Shown here piece by piece: positions 20,915-29,720 of a DNA stretch of 64,000 bases. The translations under genes and the position numbers were made by a program. Each line of letters starts with the position of its first letter. Positions within the stretch are counted from its first letter, which is position 1. The notes beneath the pieces are model-generated. The model searched no databases, was not told where the DNA came from, and worked only from the letters and a program-made list of their open reading frames with translations. The DNA lies in NCBI RefSeq assembly GCF_000020505.1, contig NC_011027.1:666001-730000 (forward strand), given 5' to 3'. Source of the DNA: Chlorobaculum parvum NCIB 8327. GTDB lineage: Bacteria > Bacteroidota > Chlorobiia > Chlorobiales > Chlorobiaceae.

Positions 20915-21397
20915 ATGACCCCTGTTAAAGCGATCACCAGAGCCCTGTACGTTCCGGCAGTGCTGTTTCTCGGCGCTTGCTGTTGTCACTATCCGTATAA
21001 CAAGCAAGCCGCTCCTCCTCCGCCTGTCGCTTCGGCACCAGCTCCGGCACCAGCACCTGTGAAATCCGTCATGCTTGGAGATATTTTCTTCGATTTTGAT
21101 CGTTCCATTATCACTCCTGAAAGCCAGGCACAGCTGAGGGACAATGCCGAGTGGATGGCTCAGAACAAGAGCAAGAGCCTCGTGTGCGAGGGGCATTGCG
21201 ACGAGCGCGGAACCGCGGAATACAACATGGCTCTCGGTGAGCGCAGGGCGGAGTCGGCCAAAGAGTCACTGATGAGTCTCGGCGTGAGCGGGGATCGTCT
21301 TTCCACGATCAGCTATGGAGAGGAAAAACCGTTCGCAATCGGCCATGACGAGGCGGCCTGGTCACAGAACAGAAGAGTGCATTTCGTAGAGAAATAA
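20915..21397 (+). CDS. pal: peptidoglycan-associated lipoprotein, copy 1
   Basis: OmpA-like outer-membrane lipoprotein that binds peptidoglycan. The start ATG follows GGAGG (20905-20909) at an ideal distance; an upstream GTG overlaps that site and is rejected. Residues 1-22 are a lipoprotein signal ending in FLGAC, followed by a proline/alanine linker. The OmpA domain has IFFDFDRSIITPES, the GHCDERGTAEYNMALGERRA signature and a final NRRVHFVEK. It is the first of two tandem pal genes. Confidence 0.94.
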   Translation: MTPVKAITRALYVPAVLFLGACCCHYPYNKQAAPPPPVASAPAPAPAPVKSVMLGDIFFDFDRSIITPESQAQLRDNAEWMAQNKSKSLVCEGHCDERGTAEYNMALGERRAESAKESLMSLGVSGDRLSTISYGEEKPFAIGHDEAAWSQNRRVHFVEK

Positions 21398-21415
21398 TGA
21401 TTTGATGTTGATTAT

Positions 21416-21446
21416 CCGGAGAGTCTGCGGGCTCTCCGGTTTTTTT
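21416..21446 (+). terminator. intrinsic terminator between the two pal genes
   Basis: CCGGAGAG (21416-21423) pairs with CTCTCCGG (21432-21439), followed at once by seven T residues (21440-21446). It is a classic Rho-independent terminator, so pal copy 2 is partly uncoupled from the upstream tol genes. Confidence 0.88.
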
Positions 21447-21480
21447 GCTGATAAACGCTCAACAAATTGAGAGGAACAGT

Positions 21481-21990
21481 ATGAGACACACATTACCTGG
21501 TTTTATCGGTGCTGCCATGATTATTCTGGCGGGTTGTTCTTCGAAAAGTGCGGTATCGACCTCTGGAGACGCTTCAGGTGCCGGGTATGGAGCTGGGGCT
21601 GACGGTGCCACATCGGGTGTAACCGTTGAGAATCTTTCGGGTGACAACGCTGTTGCCGGTGCAGTTATTGGGGATATTTTCTTTGATTTCGACAGTTCAG
21701 CCCTGAGTGACGAAGCTCAAGAGCAATTGAAGCAGAATGCCGCATGGATGGAGAAAAATCCTCTGGTCAATGCAACCATCCAGGGACATTGCGACGAACG
21801 TGGTACCGATGAATACAACCTGGCGCTCGGCGAACGCCGTGCCACTGCTGCTAAAGAGTATCTGATTACTGCCGGTGTCAGCGCAGGCCGTCTTACAGCG
21901 GTAAGTTTTGGCGAGGAAATGCCTTTTGATCCCGGCCACAATGAAGAGGCTTGGGCTAAAAATAGACGGGATCATTTCATTACGAAATAA
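21481..21990 (+). CDS. pal: peptidoglycan-associated lipoprotein, copy 2
   Basis: Second OmpA-type lipoprotein of 169 aa. The ATG follows GAGAGGA; the longer frame from an upstream TTG lacks a binding site. The lipobox is ILAGCSS. The linker is glycine/alanine/serine-rich instead of proline-rich as in copy 1. The OmpA domain has IFFDFDSSALSDEAQ, GHCDERGTDEYNLALGERRA and NRRDHFITK, clearly paralogous to copy 1. It may be bound by TolB as an alternative Pal. Confidence 0.93.
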   Translation: MRHTLPGFIGAAMIILAGCSSKSAVSTSGDASGAGYGAGADGATSGVTVENLSGDNAVAGAVIGDIFFDFDSSALSDEAQEQLKQNAAWMEKNPLVNATIQGHCDERGTDEYNLALGERRATAAKEYLITAGVSAGRLTAVSFGEEMPFDPGHNEEAWAKNRRDHFITK

Positions 21991-22010
21991 CCGTCTCATC
22001 GAATCTTCTT

Positions 22011-22042
22011 ACCGGAGACCGGGCATTGCCCGGTGCCCCGGT
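22011..22042 (+). terminator. GC-rich double hairpin after pal copy 2
   Basis: CCGGGCATTGCCCGG (22019-22033) forms a short hairpin inside an outer ACCGG/CCGGT pair (22011-22015 / 22038-22042), followed by ATTTACTTTTATAG. It probably gives partial termination before cpoB. Confidence 0.6.
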
Positions 22043-22075
22043 ATTTACTTTTATAGATGAACCAATGTTGGATCT

Positions 22076-22867
22076 ATGATGAAAAAACGATCTTTTTTGT
22101 TTTTGCCGTTTGTGCTCCTCTCGGCATGTGCGTCACAGAATGATCTGAGCTATGTGCAGGGACAGGTTTCCCAATTGAAGCAGGAGTCCCAGACGATCAA
22201 ACAGCAATCGGCGGGCTCTTACTCGGAAATGACCCAATATCGAGAGGACATTGCGCGGCTTCGCGGCTCGATCAACGAGTTGCAGTACAACTATCAGAGC
22301 GCGATGAAGCGGCTTGATATGGAAGACTCTCTGCAGGTCAGTAAGACCAATGAGCTTGAAAACAGAATTGCAAGGATAGAGAAATATATCGGGCTTGCTT
22401 CACCAGAGGGGCAATCGAATACTCCACTACCACCTGTAGTTAAAGCGCCTGTTCAGCCCGGAGTGCCTGTATCCAAACCTTCCGCATCTGAAGCTTCTAT
22501 GAGCGAGAATTTGCTCAGTGAAGGTCTTCTCCTGATGGAGAAAAAGGATTATAACAGCGCACGTGAGCGTTTCAAGGAGTTCATGTCAAAGAACCCCAAT
22601 TCTCCGAAAGTTTCCGATGCGCAGTTCTACCTCGCTGAAAGCTATTATGAAGAGCAGTGGTATGAAAAGGCCATTCTTGAATACCAGGTTGTGATCGCCA
22701 AATACACCAAAAGCGCTAAACGGCCCGCTGCGCTGTACAAGCAGGGGCTTGCGTTCGAGCAGATCGGGGATAAGGCCAATGCCAAGGCTCGTTACAGGGA
22801 TGTGGTAAATCTTTATTCCAAAACTCCGGAAGCCCGGCTCGCCAAAAAGAAGATGGACGCAAATTAG
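22076..22867 (+). CDS. cpoB: Tol-Pal associated coordinator YbgF/CpoB-like lipoprotein
   Basis: Predicted lipoprotein (lipobox LSAC at about residue 18) of 263 aa. Residues 25-105 are rich in Q, E and K and look like the trimeric coiled coil of YbgF. A proline-rich linker follows, then a C-terminal TPR domain from about 140 (LLMEKKDYNSARERF, YYEEQWYEKAILEYQ, KQGLAFEQIGDKANAKA). In enterobacteria CpoB coordinates peptidoglycan synthesis with Tol-driven constriction. Here the lipid anchor differs from the soluble E. coli protein. Confidence 0.88.
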   Translation: MMKKRSFLFLPFVLLSACASQNDLSYVQGQVSQLKQESQTIKQQSAGSYSEMTQYREDIARLRGSINELQYNYQSAMKRLDMEDSLQVSKTNELENRIARIEKYIGLASPEGQSNTPLPPVVKAPVQPGVPVSKPSASEASMSENLLSEGLLLMEKKDYNSARERFKEFMSKNPNSPKVSDAQFYLAESYYEEQWYEKAILEYQVVIAKYTKSAKRPAALYKQGLAFEQIGDKANAKARYRDVVNLYSKTPEARLAKKKMDAN

Positions 22868-22902
22868 TGCACACGATAGGTGCTGAGTAATCAAGCCGTG
22901 CA

Positions 22903-22950
22903 GAAATCGCCATCCAAACGTACTGACTCAGAAGTTTGGATGGCGATTTC
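22903..22950 (+). terminator. 17-bp stem terminator after cpoB
   Basis: GAAATCGCCATCCAAAC (22903-22919) is perfectly complementary to 22934-22950, over a 14-base loop, followed by ACTTTTATAC. It ends the tol-pal cluster. Confidence 0.85.
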
Positions 22951-22969
22951 ACTTTTATACGAAAACAGA

Positions 22970-22997
22970 GAAAGCCACGCTTTGAGGCATGGCTTTC
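22970..22997 (-). terminator. terminator-like hairpin for the minus-strand hypothetical gene
   Basis: GAAAGCCA (22970-22977) pairs with TGGCTTTC (22990-22997) over 12 bases. On the minus strand the stem ends in CTTTCTCTGTTTTC. It faces the converging tol-pal operon. Confidence 0.65.
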
Positions 22998-23033
22998 GAT
23001 GAAATCTATTTAGACAAGCTGGGCTGAAACCGG

Positions 23034-23465
23034 TTACTTGAAAAACTCATCCAGAGTATAAATTCTGCGATCGAGCTCGACGCACAATCCCTTACCCTCA
23101 CGGTAGAACACAGGAATATCCCGCATCGTCCACTTGATTCCGCGCTTGTCGAAATCAATCACATAGCGGTTTTCCATATCGATGACCTGCTTGTTCATGT
23201 CGATGGCGATGTCAGGCTGCGTGGTGAGTACAAAAATCTCGATTTCGCCGTCGATGAGTCTGCGAATCATCTCCGGGGTCGGAGAGAGTTTCCTGCGACC
23301 GGATGTCGGAACAAGCTCAATCTGGAGCCTGTCATTCCGATCACGTTTGGCCGAGGTAATGAAATACTTTTCTGCTTTGTGAGCCGCATTTCCAGACCAA
23401 GGGCCTGATACTGATTTGCGAACCTGGTTGGATGCGGTTTCTGGACGGCTGAGCTGAGGCTCCAT
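23034..23465 (-). CDS. conserved hypothetical protein
   Basis: I do not recognise a family. The 143-residue product has no signal peptide or membrane span. A polar N-terminus (1-35) precedes a compact alternating strand/helix region: [52 protein letters not shown] and [20 protein letters not shown]. Start ATG gives the only plausible frame. It stands alone between converging cpoB and the dnaK terminator with its own terminator-like hairpin. Confidence 0.7.
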   Translation of the reverse strand: MEPQLSRPETASNQVRKSVSGPWSGNAAHKAEKYFITSAKRDRNDRLQIELVPTSGRRKLSPTPEMIRRLIDGEIEIFVLTTQPDIAIDMNKQVIDMENRYVIDFDKRGIKWTMRDIPVFYREGKGLCVELDRRIYTLDEFFK

Positions 23466-23739
23466 GGTTCTGCTCGGTTTGATTGGCGGACACTGGCACA
23501 GTGATTGTGCAAACCTTAAACAAAGTTAAGTTAGCAAAAGGTCTGCAAATAAAAAAGAGATTCGTTGCTTTGCGCTTCTCTCACTTTGTTAAGCCAGGAG
23601 TTGCTGGTGATTGGTTTTTTCTAGCTTGCACATGACTGTTTTCTTGTGATTTTATTTGTTGGAGAGAGCAGTGGGAACAGGTTTCGCAGGCGGTGCAGTG
23701 CAAAAGCGTCAGAAGCCTTCTTTAATCCGCAGAAAACAC
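23466..23739. other. gap between the hypothetical gene and the dnaK terminator
   Basis: About 270 bases holding the promoter of the minus-strand hypothetical and trailing dnaK sequence. No supported gene or RNA was seen. Confidence 0.4.
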
Positions 23740-23774
23740 AAAAAGCCCCGATTCGTATTGACTCAGGGCTTTTT
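23740..23774 (-). terminator. intrinsic terminator of dnaK
   Basis: AAAAAGCCC (23740-23748) pairs with GGGCTTTTT (23766-23774) over a 17-base loop. On the minus strand the stem runs into TTTTTGTG, as expected for a terminator 20 bases after the dnaK stop. Confidence 0.85.
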
Positions 23775-23794
23775 GGTGGTTGGCTTAACAGGTC

Positions 23795-25711
23795 TTACTT
23801 CTTGTCGTCGTCGCCGTCGATGACTTCGTATTCGGCGTTGACGGCACCGTCGCCGCCTTTGCTTTCCTGCTGGCCGTTGGTTTCAGGCTGCGGAGCAGCG
23901 CCTGCTTCTGCGCCAGGCTGCTGGTAGAGGTTCGAGGCTGCTTCGCTCCAGACCTTGCTCAGCTCGTCCATGGCAGGCTTGATGGCATCGGCACTGCCAG
24001 CCTTGTGGGCTTCCTTCAGCTTTTCGAGCGCACTTTCGATCTCGGCTTTTTTGTCAGCCGGAAGTTTGTCGCCAAGCTCGCTGAGCTGTTTTTCGGTGCT
24101 GAAAATGAGCGAGTCAGCAGAGTTCTTGAGATCGATCTCTTCCTTGCGCTTCTGGTCCTCGTCGGCGTGTGCCTTTGCGTCCTCTTTCATCTTTTCGATT
24201 TCAGCCTCCGTGAGCTTGCCGCTGGCCTCGATCTTGATGCTCTGCTCCTTGCCGGTGGCTTTGTCTTTGGCCGACACGTTCAGGATGCCGTTGGCGTCGA
24301 TGTCGAAGGTCACCTCGATCTGCGGGATACCGCGCGGTGCCGGCGGAATATCGCCGAGGTGGAACCTGCCGAGCGTTTTATTGTCGCTGGCCATCGGGCG
24401 CTCACCCTGCAGCACGTGCACCTCAACCGAAGTCTGGTTGTCTGCAGCCGTGGAGAAGGTCTCCTGCTTGCGGGTCGGAATGGTGCTGTTAGCCTCGATC
24501 AGCTTGGTCATGACGCCGCCGAGGGTTTCGATACCGAGCGACAGCGGGGTGACGTCGAGCAGGAGCACGTCGGTGACGTCGCCCTGAAGCACGCCGCCCT
24601 GGATAGCTGCGCCGATGGCGACCACCTCGTCAGGGTTCACGCTCTTGTTGGGCTCCTTGCCGAAGAACTCCTTCACGAGAGCCTGCACCTTCGGGATACG
24701 GCTTGAACCACCGACCAGCACGACCTCGTCGATCTCCTTCATGTCGAGTTTCGAGTTTTTGAGTGCGCGGCGGCAAGGTTCAAGCACCTTGTCGAACAGC
24801 GTTGCGCTCATAGCCTCAAACTTGGCGCGGGTCAGGTTGATGACCAGGTGTTTCGGGCCTTCCTGGGTTGCGGTGATGAACGGAAGGTTGATCTCGGTAT
24901 CGGTGCGAGACGACAGCTCGATCTTGGCCTTTTCGGCAGCCTCTTTCAGGCGCTGGAGAGCGATAGCGTCCTTGCGGAGATCAATGCCTTCCTGCTTCTT
25001 GAACTCGTCGGCCAGATAGTCGATGATCACCTGGTCGAAGTCGTCACCGCCGAGGTGGGTGTCACCATCGGTCGATTTCACCTCGAACACGCCATCGCCG
25101 AGTTCGAGAATCGAGATGTCAAACGTACCGCCGCCAAGGTCGAAGACGGCCACTTTCTCATTCTCCTTTTTCTTGTCGAGGCCGTAAGCCAGCGCTGCGG
25201 CGGTCGGCTCGTTGATGATGCGCTTGACTTCAAGGCCGGCAATTTTTCCCGCGTCCTTGGTTGCCTGACGCTGGGCGTCGTTGAAGTATGCCGGTACGGT
25301 AATAACGGCTTCGGTGACCTTTTCGCCGAGGAAGTCTTCTGCCGTCTGCTTCATCTTCTGCAGAATCATGGCCGAGATTTCCTGGGGAGAGTAGCTCTTT
25401 TCGCCGATTTTCACGCGAGCGTCACCGCCTTCGTTGACCACGTCATATGAGGCGAACTTTTTTTCGTTTGGTACTTCATCATACTTGCGGCCCATGAAGC
25501 GCTTGATAGAAAAGATGGTGTTTTTCGGGTTGGTTACAGCCTGGCGTTTTGCAGCCTGGCCGATGAGCCTTTCGCCCGTTTTGGTGAAGGCGACCATGGA
25601 CGGAGTCGTCCGGTAGCCCTCAGAGTTTTCTATGACCGTCGGCTGGGTACCCTGCATGACCGCTACGCAGGAGTTTGTGGTGCCGAGGTCGATTCCGATA
25701 ATTTTTCCCAT
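23795..25711 (-). CDS. dnaK: molecular chaperone DnaK (Hsp70)
   Basis: Cytosolic ATP-dependent chaperone of 638 aa. N-terminal ATPase motifs are [31 protein letters not shown] and [14 protein letters not shown]. The substrate domain begins after [17 protein letters not shown], and the C-terminal helical lid ends in the acidic tail [10 protein letters not shown]. No grpE or dnaJ is adjacent. No CIRCE (TTAGCACTC-N9-GAGTGCTAA) is visible upstream, so HrcA control is not supported here. Confidence 0.98.
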   Translation of the reverse strand: MGKIIGIDLGTTNSCVAVMQGTQPTVIENSEGYRTTPSMVAFTKTGERLIGQAAKRQAVTNPKNTIFSIKRFMGRKYDEVPNEKKFASYDVVNEGGDARVKIGEKSYSPQEISAMILQKMKQTAEDFLGEKVTEAVITVPAYFNDAQRQATKDAGKIAGLEVKRIINEPTAAALAYGLDKKKENEKVAVFDLGGGTFDISILELGDGVFEVKSTDGDTHLGGDDFDQVIIDYLADEFKKQEGIDLRKDAIALQRLKEAAEKAKIELSSRTDTEINLPFITATQEGPKHLVINLTRAKFEAMSATLFDKVLEPCRRALKNSKLDMKEIDEVVLVGGSSRIPKVQALVKEFFGKEPNKSVNPDEVVAIGAAIQGGVLQGDVTDVLLLDVTPLSLGIETLGGVMTKLIEANSTIPTRKQETFSTAADNQTSVEVHVLQGERPMASDNKTLGRFHLGDIPPAPRGIPQIEVTFDIDANGILNVSAKDKATGKEQSIKIEASGKLTEAEIEKMKEDAKAHADEDQKRKEEIDLKNSADSLIFSTEKQLSELGDKLPADKKAEIESALEKLKEAHKAGSADAIKPAMDELSKVWSEAASNLYQQPGAEAGAAPQPETNGQQESKGGDGAVNAEYEVIDGDDDKK

Positions 25712-25751
25712 GATGTTACGTTCCTTTTGTTTGTGTGGTGCTCATCTCATG

Positions 25752-25778
25752 CCGGCCTCCTCTTTATGAGGAAGCCGG
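25752..25778. other. hairpin between hsp20 and dnaK
   Basis: CCGGC/GCCGG closing an inner CCTC/GAGG pair with a TTTAT loop. It has no T-tail. It may limit or stabilise a joint hsp20-dnaK transcript. Confidence 0.5.
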
Positions 25779-25793
25779 TGGTGAGTGTGCGGG

Positions 25794-26192
25794 TTAACTG
25801 ATTGAGATTTCTTTTGTCTTGCTGACCGGCTGGGTTTTCGGCAGGGTGACATGCAGCACGCCGTTGTCAAAGTTTGCGCCGATGTTGTCCTGATCGATCA
25901 GCTCGCCGATATTGAAACTGCGTGAGAAGGAGCCATAGGTCCTTTCGATTCTGTGGTAATCCTTTTTCTTCTGCTCCTCCTGCTGGGTGCGTTCTGCCTT
26001 GATGGTCAGCACGTCGTCCTCGATGTTGAGCGCGATATTCTCTTTTGCAATGCCGGGCAGTTCCGCATCAAGATGAAATGCATGTTCGTCTTCAGAAATA
26101 TCGACCTTGAATGAGGGGGTGGCAGCCATCTGGTTGCCGCTCCAGATATCGTCAAAAAGCCTCATCGGGTCTTTGGCTATTTTCATCAACAT
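25794..26192 (-). CDS. small heat-shock protein (Hsp20/alpha-crystallin family)
   Basis: ATP-independent holdase of 132 aa. The alpha-crystallin domain spans about residues 28-125: [19 protein letters not shown], the conserved AERTQQEEQ loop and the [10 protein letters not shown] signature near 110, with a short C-terminal extension. The start [15 protein letters not shown] is preceded by AAAGGAGAC. It is read in the same direction as dnaK, 82 bases ahead, so both may answer to heat. Confidence 0.93.
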   Translation of the reverse strand: MLMKIAKDPMRLFDDIWSGNQMAATPSFKVDISEDEHAFHLDAELPGIAKENIALNIEDDVLTIKAERTQQEEQKKKDYHRIERTYGSFSRSFNIGELIDQDNIGANFDNGVLHVTLPKTQPVSKTKEISIS

Positions 26193-26552
26193 GGTTGTCT
26201 CCTTTCTTTGTATTGCTTCTTGATTCTTTTCTGTTTGTTCGACGGACCTCAGTCCGCCTCTACTACTTATGCATCAACTTCTGTGCCAAAGTTGTTTCTC
26301 GCTGTTCAGGAGATTTTTAGTGTGACAAATGCGCGGTTTTTGTTGCGGTGTCTGACAATATTACTGTAAAGGTGTCATGACATTTCAAGAGGTACGAGCA
26401 AAAAGGGGAGCGTGTTTGTGCGTAAGATGTGGTCGCGTGTTCGATGAGGAGGAGCTTGGAGTGGAGTTAAGCATAAGAACGAGCCATCACTGAGCCTTGT
26501 GCACAATGAGTAGCTACTCGGGAAGTTGGAAAAGAATGGCGAGGTCGAGAAA
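26193..26552. other. intergenic region upstream of hsp20
   Basis: Holds the inverted repeat CAACTT-N8-AAGTTG (26275-26280 / 26289-26294) with a TGGCAC inside it on the minus strand, about 82 bases ahead of the hsp20 ATG, and a small GGAC/GTCC hairpin nearer the gene. The rest (26340-26552) shows no supported gene. Confidence 0.4.
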
Positions 26553-26558
26553 GGGAAA

Positions 26559-26581
26559 GCGGCAGTCAGAGTTGCTGCCGC
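26559..26581 (-). terminator. terminator of the ArsR-family gene
   Basis: GCGGCAG (26559-26565) pairs with CTGCCGC (26575-26581). Read on the minus strand the stem is followed by TTTCCCTTTC. It lies 18 bases beyond the stop. Confidence 0.6.
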
Positions 26582-26598
26582 CGTAAAGATGGAATGTA

Positions 26599-26991
26599 TC
26601 AGGAAGAGGTCAGGTTGGAGTTCACTTTCTGAATCCAGCTCAGCCTGTCCTGAAGGTTTTCAACAACACTTTTCGAAATGAGGAAACAGGCGTAGACAAT
26701 GCTGTCATCTGAAATCCTGTAATAACATTTCAGGCCCTCTTTTCTGCGGTTGACAACGCCATTGTCGTGCATGAGCGCCAGATGCTTCGAGATATTAGCC
26801 TGGCTTGCACCGACCTCCTTGACAATCTCCTGAACGGTGCGTTCTCTATCACAGAGGGTTCTGAGAATTTTCAGGCGCATCGGTTCAGACAGAAGCTTGA
26901 ACCGGTTTGATACAGCCTCAAGCATCTCGTCCGGCATATTGAAATGCCATTTTTTTACTTCTTCTTCGGTTAAGGTAATCTTTTTACTCAT
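26599..26991 (-). CDS. ArsR-family transcriptional regulator
   Basis: Winged-helix repressor of 130 aa. The HTH lies at about residues 35-100: [20 protein letters not shown], the recognition helix [13 protein letters not shown] and the wing [12 protein letters not shown]. The ELCVCDL-type metal-binding cysteines of ArsR/SmtB are absent (the position reads DRERTVQEI), so a metal ligand is unlikely at that site. Its target and signal are unknown; no transporter is adjacent. Confidence 0.88.
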   Translation of the reverse strand: MSKKITLTEEEVKKWHFNMPDEMLEAVSNRFKLLSEPMRLKILRTLCDRERTVQEIVKEVGASQANISKHLALMHDNGVVNRRKEGLKCYYRISDDSIVYACFLISKSVVENLQDRLSWIQKVNSNLTSS

Positions 26992-27166
26992 GACAACACT
27001 TTGTTGGTGCCTCTCGCTATGATCAGCTTGCGACCCAGATGATTTGTTTATTGAAATATATAGTTATTTAATCATACAAATCAAATCAAAAAAAGGGCCA
27101 CTTCCGCACTCTTTGCGGTCAAGGTCAGGATTTTGCGGTAAATAGAAGTTTCGGCAGGAAGGCAGG

Positions 27167-27397
27167 TCAGGTAGAGGTGATGTTTGTCATTCTCACGATC
27201 GACTCAACAAGGTTTTGTGGCGCTTTCACACGTACGATTCTTTCCTTGATGATGATCTTGGTCTTTTTTGCATCCTGAAAATAGGCGCGACATTCAGGAC
27301 ACATGGCAAGGTGCTGGTTGAGTTCAGCCTCTTCTTTGGAGGTGAGTTCTTCGTCTATAGCAGCGCTCATGAGCACCTTTGCTTTGTTGCAATTCAT
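27167..27397 (-). CDS. zinc-finger anti-sigma factor (ZAS/zf-HC2 type)
   Basis: A 76-residue soluble protein starting at MNCNKAKVLMSAAIDEEL; a longer in-frame start would overlap the sigma-factor gene. The zinc-binding HLAMCPEC (H-x3-C-x2-C) lies at about residues 30-37, with the partner cysteine near residue 3. There is no membrane span, so it is likely a cytoplasmic redox- or ligand-sensing anti-sigma factor of the RsrA/ChrR type. It lies 34 bases downstream of the ECF sigma gene. Confidence 0.85.
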   Translation of the reverse strand: MNCNKAKVLMSAAIDEELTSKEEAELNQHLAMCPECRAYFQDAKKTKIIIKERIVRVKAPQNLVESIVRMTNITST

Positions 27398-27431
27398 GAC
27401 AGTCAACTGATTTGATGGTACTAATAGCTTT

Positions 27432-28028
27432 TTACTCGCCAGAATCGGTGTTGTAGCCGTGGTTTCTTGCATAATCTTCTAATTTGGCGCGTAACAGCTT
27501 TCTTCCTCTGTACAAACGAGATCGTACCGTTCCAATCGGGCTCTCGACCATATTAGCGATCTCTTCATAGGTGAATCCCTCAATATCGCACAACTGTATG
27601 ACTTCCCTGAACTCTTCCGGCAATGACTGCAACGCCTGATAAACCTCTTCATGCAGCAGGGAGTGGAAAAAATCCGAGTCGGTTTCAGTGGTGTCGCGCT
27701 GCACGTCCTTGATCGTATGGTAAAAATCCTTGATCAGGTCGTAATCGACTTTACCGGGCTCCCTGGCGTTCTTACGAAATTTGTTAATGTAGTTGTTTTT
27801 CAGGATCTTGAACAACCACGCTTTGCAGTTTGTTCCCCGCTCAAACGAATCAAAAAATTTATAAGCTTTCAGGTAGGTTTCCTGCACCAGATCCTGTGCG
27901 TCGCTGGGGTTCATCGTCAGGTGCAGCGCGTAGTTGTACAGTGAGTTGATATGGGTAACAGCTTCCTCCTGGAATTCCTTCTGCTTGAGCTGTTCCTTTG
28001 CGGAGAGCACTGGTTTATTCTCTTTCAT
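27432..28028 (-). CDS. ECF-type RNA polymerase sigma factor
   Basis: Sigma-70 group 4 protein of 198 aa. Region 2 spans about residues 25-90 ([38 protein letters not shown]) and region 4 about 130-185 ([40 protein letters not shown]). The linker between them is about 45 residues and charged. It is coexpressed with the ZAS protein and divergent from crtH, so envelope or photo-oxidative stress is a reasonable guess. Confidence 0.92.
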   Translation of the reverse strand: MKENKPVLSAKEQLKQKEFQEEAVTHINSLYNYALHLTMNPSDAQDLVQETYLKAYKFFDSFERGTNCKAWLFKILKNNYINKFRKNAREPGKVDYDLIKDFYHTIKDVQRDTTETDSDFFHSLLHEEVYQALQSLPEEFREVIQLCDIEGFTYEEIANMVESPIGTVRSRLYRGRKLLRAKLEDYARNHGYNTDSGE

Positions 28029-28192
28029 GACTTTCTGCGCTGGCGGATGAATTGATCAGAGTTGCCTGAACAAAGCAAGGGGGTCTGCATTGAGTACAAA
28101 TAATATAAAAATATATCTTTAGAGAATTTAGCTACAAGCAGCAAAAGTTGTACAGGTCTTATGCGACGCTTTTGCATAATCAAATCAGAGGT

Positions 28193-29704
28193 ATGTCGGA
28201 AACGTTAGATGTTATTGTCATCGGAGCGGGAATCGGCGGCTTGACGTCTGCCGCATTGCTTCAGGAACGGGGGTTCAAGACGATTGTGTTCGAGAAGAAC
28301 GCGTTTCCCGGCGGGAGCTGCTCGGCGTTCAGAAAAGGGGGATATACCTTTGACGCTGGAGCTTCCGTTTTTTACGGGTTTAATGAGGATGATTCGGTGG
28401 GAACGCTGAACCTTCACGCACGCATTTTTCGCAAGCTGGGTGTTTCGCTTGAAACGGTTCCCGATCCGGTGCAGATTCACTATCACATGCCGGCGGGTTT
28501 CGAAGTTCCCGCATGGTATGACCGACGCCGTTTTCTCGACGTGCTGATCCGGCGCTTTCCGCACGAAAAGGAGGGAATTGTCAAATTTTACGATGCGCTT
28601 GAGTCGGTGTACGATATTCTGAGTTCACTTCCGGCGGGATCGCTGGAGGATGTGATGCACCTTGCTGGTGTCGGAGCGAAGCATCCTCTTAAAACGATGG
28701 CGCTTGGAGTCAAAACTTTATACTCGATGGGGGGAACGGCGCGTCGTTTTATCAGTGATCCCGAACTGCTTCGCTTCATCGATCTCGAATCCTACTCCTG
28801 GGCGGTGCAGGACGCCTCTTCAACACCGCTGGTCAATGCGGGCATCTGCCTGGCCGACCGCCATCACGGTGGCATCAACTATCCCATCGGCGGTTCGGGA
28901 GCCATTCCCGATGCGCTGGTCAAAGGCTATGAAAAGTACGGTGGTTCGGTGAGGTATCGCTCCGAGGTCAAGAGCGTGATTGTCGAGAACGGCGCGGCTG
29001 TCGGCGTGCGGCTGGCGGATGGCAGCGAGGTGCGGGCGCGAGCGGTCGTCAGCAACGCAACGGTGTGGGATACCTTCAATCGTCTGGTGGATGATTCCAG
29101 GCTCCGGGTGCCGGAAGATCGCTTCATCAAGGCTCCGAGCTGGTTTCAGATCTGGTTGGGCGTCGATGGTTCCATTGTTCCGAATGACTTCCACATGCAC
29201 CACATCATTGTGGACGACTGGGCGAAGTACGACAAGCTCGGCGGCACGATCTACTTTTCGGCTCCGTCGGTGCTCGATCCGTCGCTTGCTCCTGAGGGCA
29301 AACATGCGCTGCATCTGTTCGTTACCGCCGAGACCTCGCAGTGGGAGCAGTACGAGCGTCAGAGCCCGGAGTATCGGAATGCCAAAGAGGAGTTTGCTCG
29401 CTCGGTCATCGCTCGCGCCGAGAGCATTCTGCCCGGATTGCAGAAGGGCGTGGAGCTGATGGTGACTGCCACGCCGCAGACCCACGTCCGGTATCTCAAT
29501 CGTCGTGACGGTTCGTACGGCCCGCTGCTCAAGCCGGGTCAGAACGTGCTGCTCAAGCCACAGAATCGTACGCCGGTGAAGAATCTTTTCTCCGCCGGCG
29601 ACAGCACTTTTCCCGGACAGGGAGTTATCGCCGTGACCTATTCGGGCGTTTCGTGTGCCTCCTACATCGCACGGCAATTTGGCAAGCCGCTTGACTATTT
29701 GTGA
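28193..29704 (+). CDS. crtH: carotenoid isomerase (CrtH/CrtISO type, phytoene-desaturase family)
   Basis: FAD-dependent member of the CrtI/CrtH family, 503 aa from the ATG that follows AGAGG. The dinucleotide fold is VIVIGAGIGGLTSAALLQ at the N-terminus, followed by FPGGSCSAFRKGGYTFDAG. The C-terminal family motif is FSAGDSTFPGQGVIAVTYSG. The sequence is CrtISO-like; in C. tepidum the isomerase CrtH converts poly-cis-lycopene to the trans form after CrtP and CrtQ, and as I recall it lies beside the csm genes as here. CrtI- or CrtO-type alternatives are less likely. Confidence 0.85.
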   Translation: MSETLDVIVIGAGIGGLTSAALLQERGFKTIVFEKNAFPGGSCSAFRKGGYTFDAGASVFYGFNEDDSVGTLNLHARIFRKLGVSLETVPDPVQIHYHMPAGFEVPAWYDRRRFLDVLIRRFPHEKEGIVKFYDALESVYDILSSLPAGSLEDVMHLAGVGAKHPLKTMALGVKTLYSMGGTARRFISDPELLRFIDLESYSWAVQDASSTPLVNAGICLADRHHGGINYPIGGSGAIPDALVKGYEKYGGSVRYRSEVKSVIVENGAAVGVRLADGSEVRARAVVSNATVWDTFNRLVDDSRLRVPEDRFIKAPSWFQIWLGVDGSIVPNDFHMHHIIVDDWAKYDKLGGTIYFSAPSVLDPSLAPEGKHALHLFVTAETSQWEQYERQSPEYRNAKEEFARSVIARAESILPGLQKGVELMVTATPQTHVRYLNRRDGSYGPLLKPGQNVLLKPQNRTPVKNLFSAGDSTFPGQGVIAVTYSGVSCASYIARQFGKPLDYL

Positions 29705-29720
29705 GAATCATTGACAGTGA

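Noticed and set aside
25712-25793. CIRCE element upstream of dnaK
   Set aside because: The inverted repeat TTAGCACTC-N9-GAGTGCTAA is absent.
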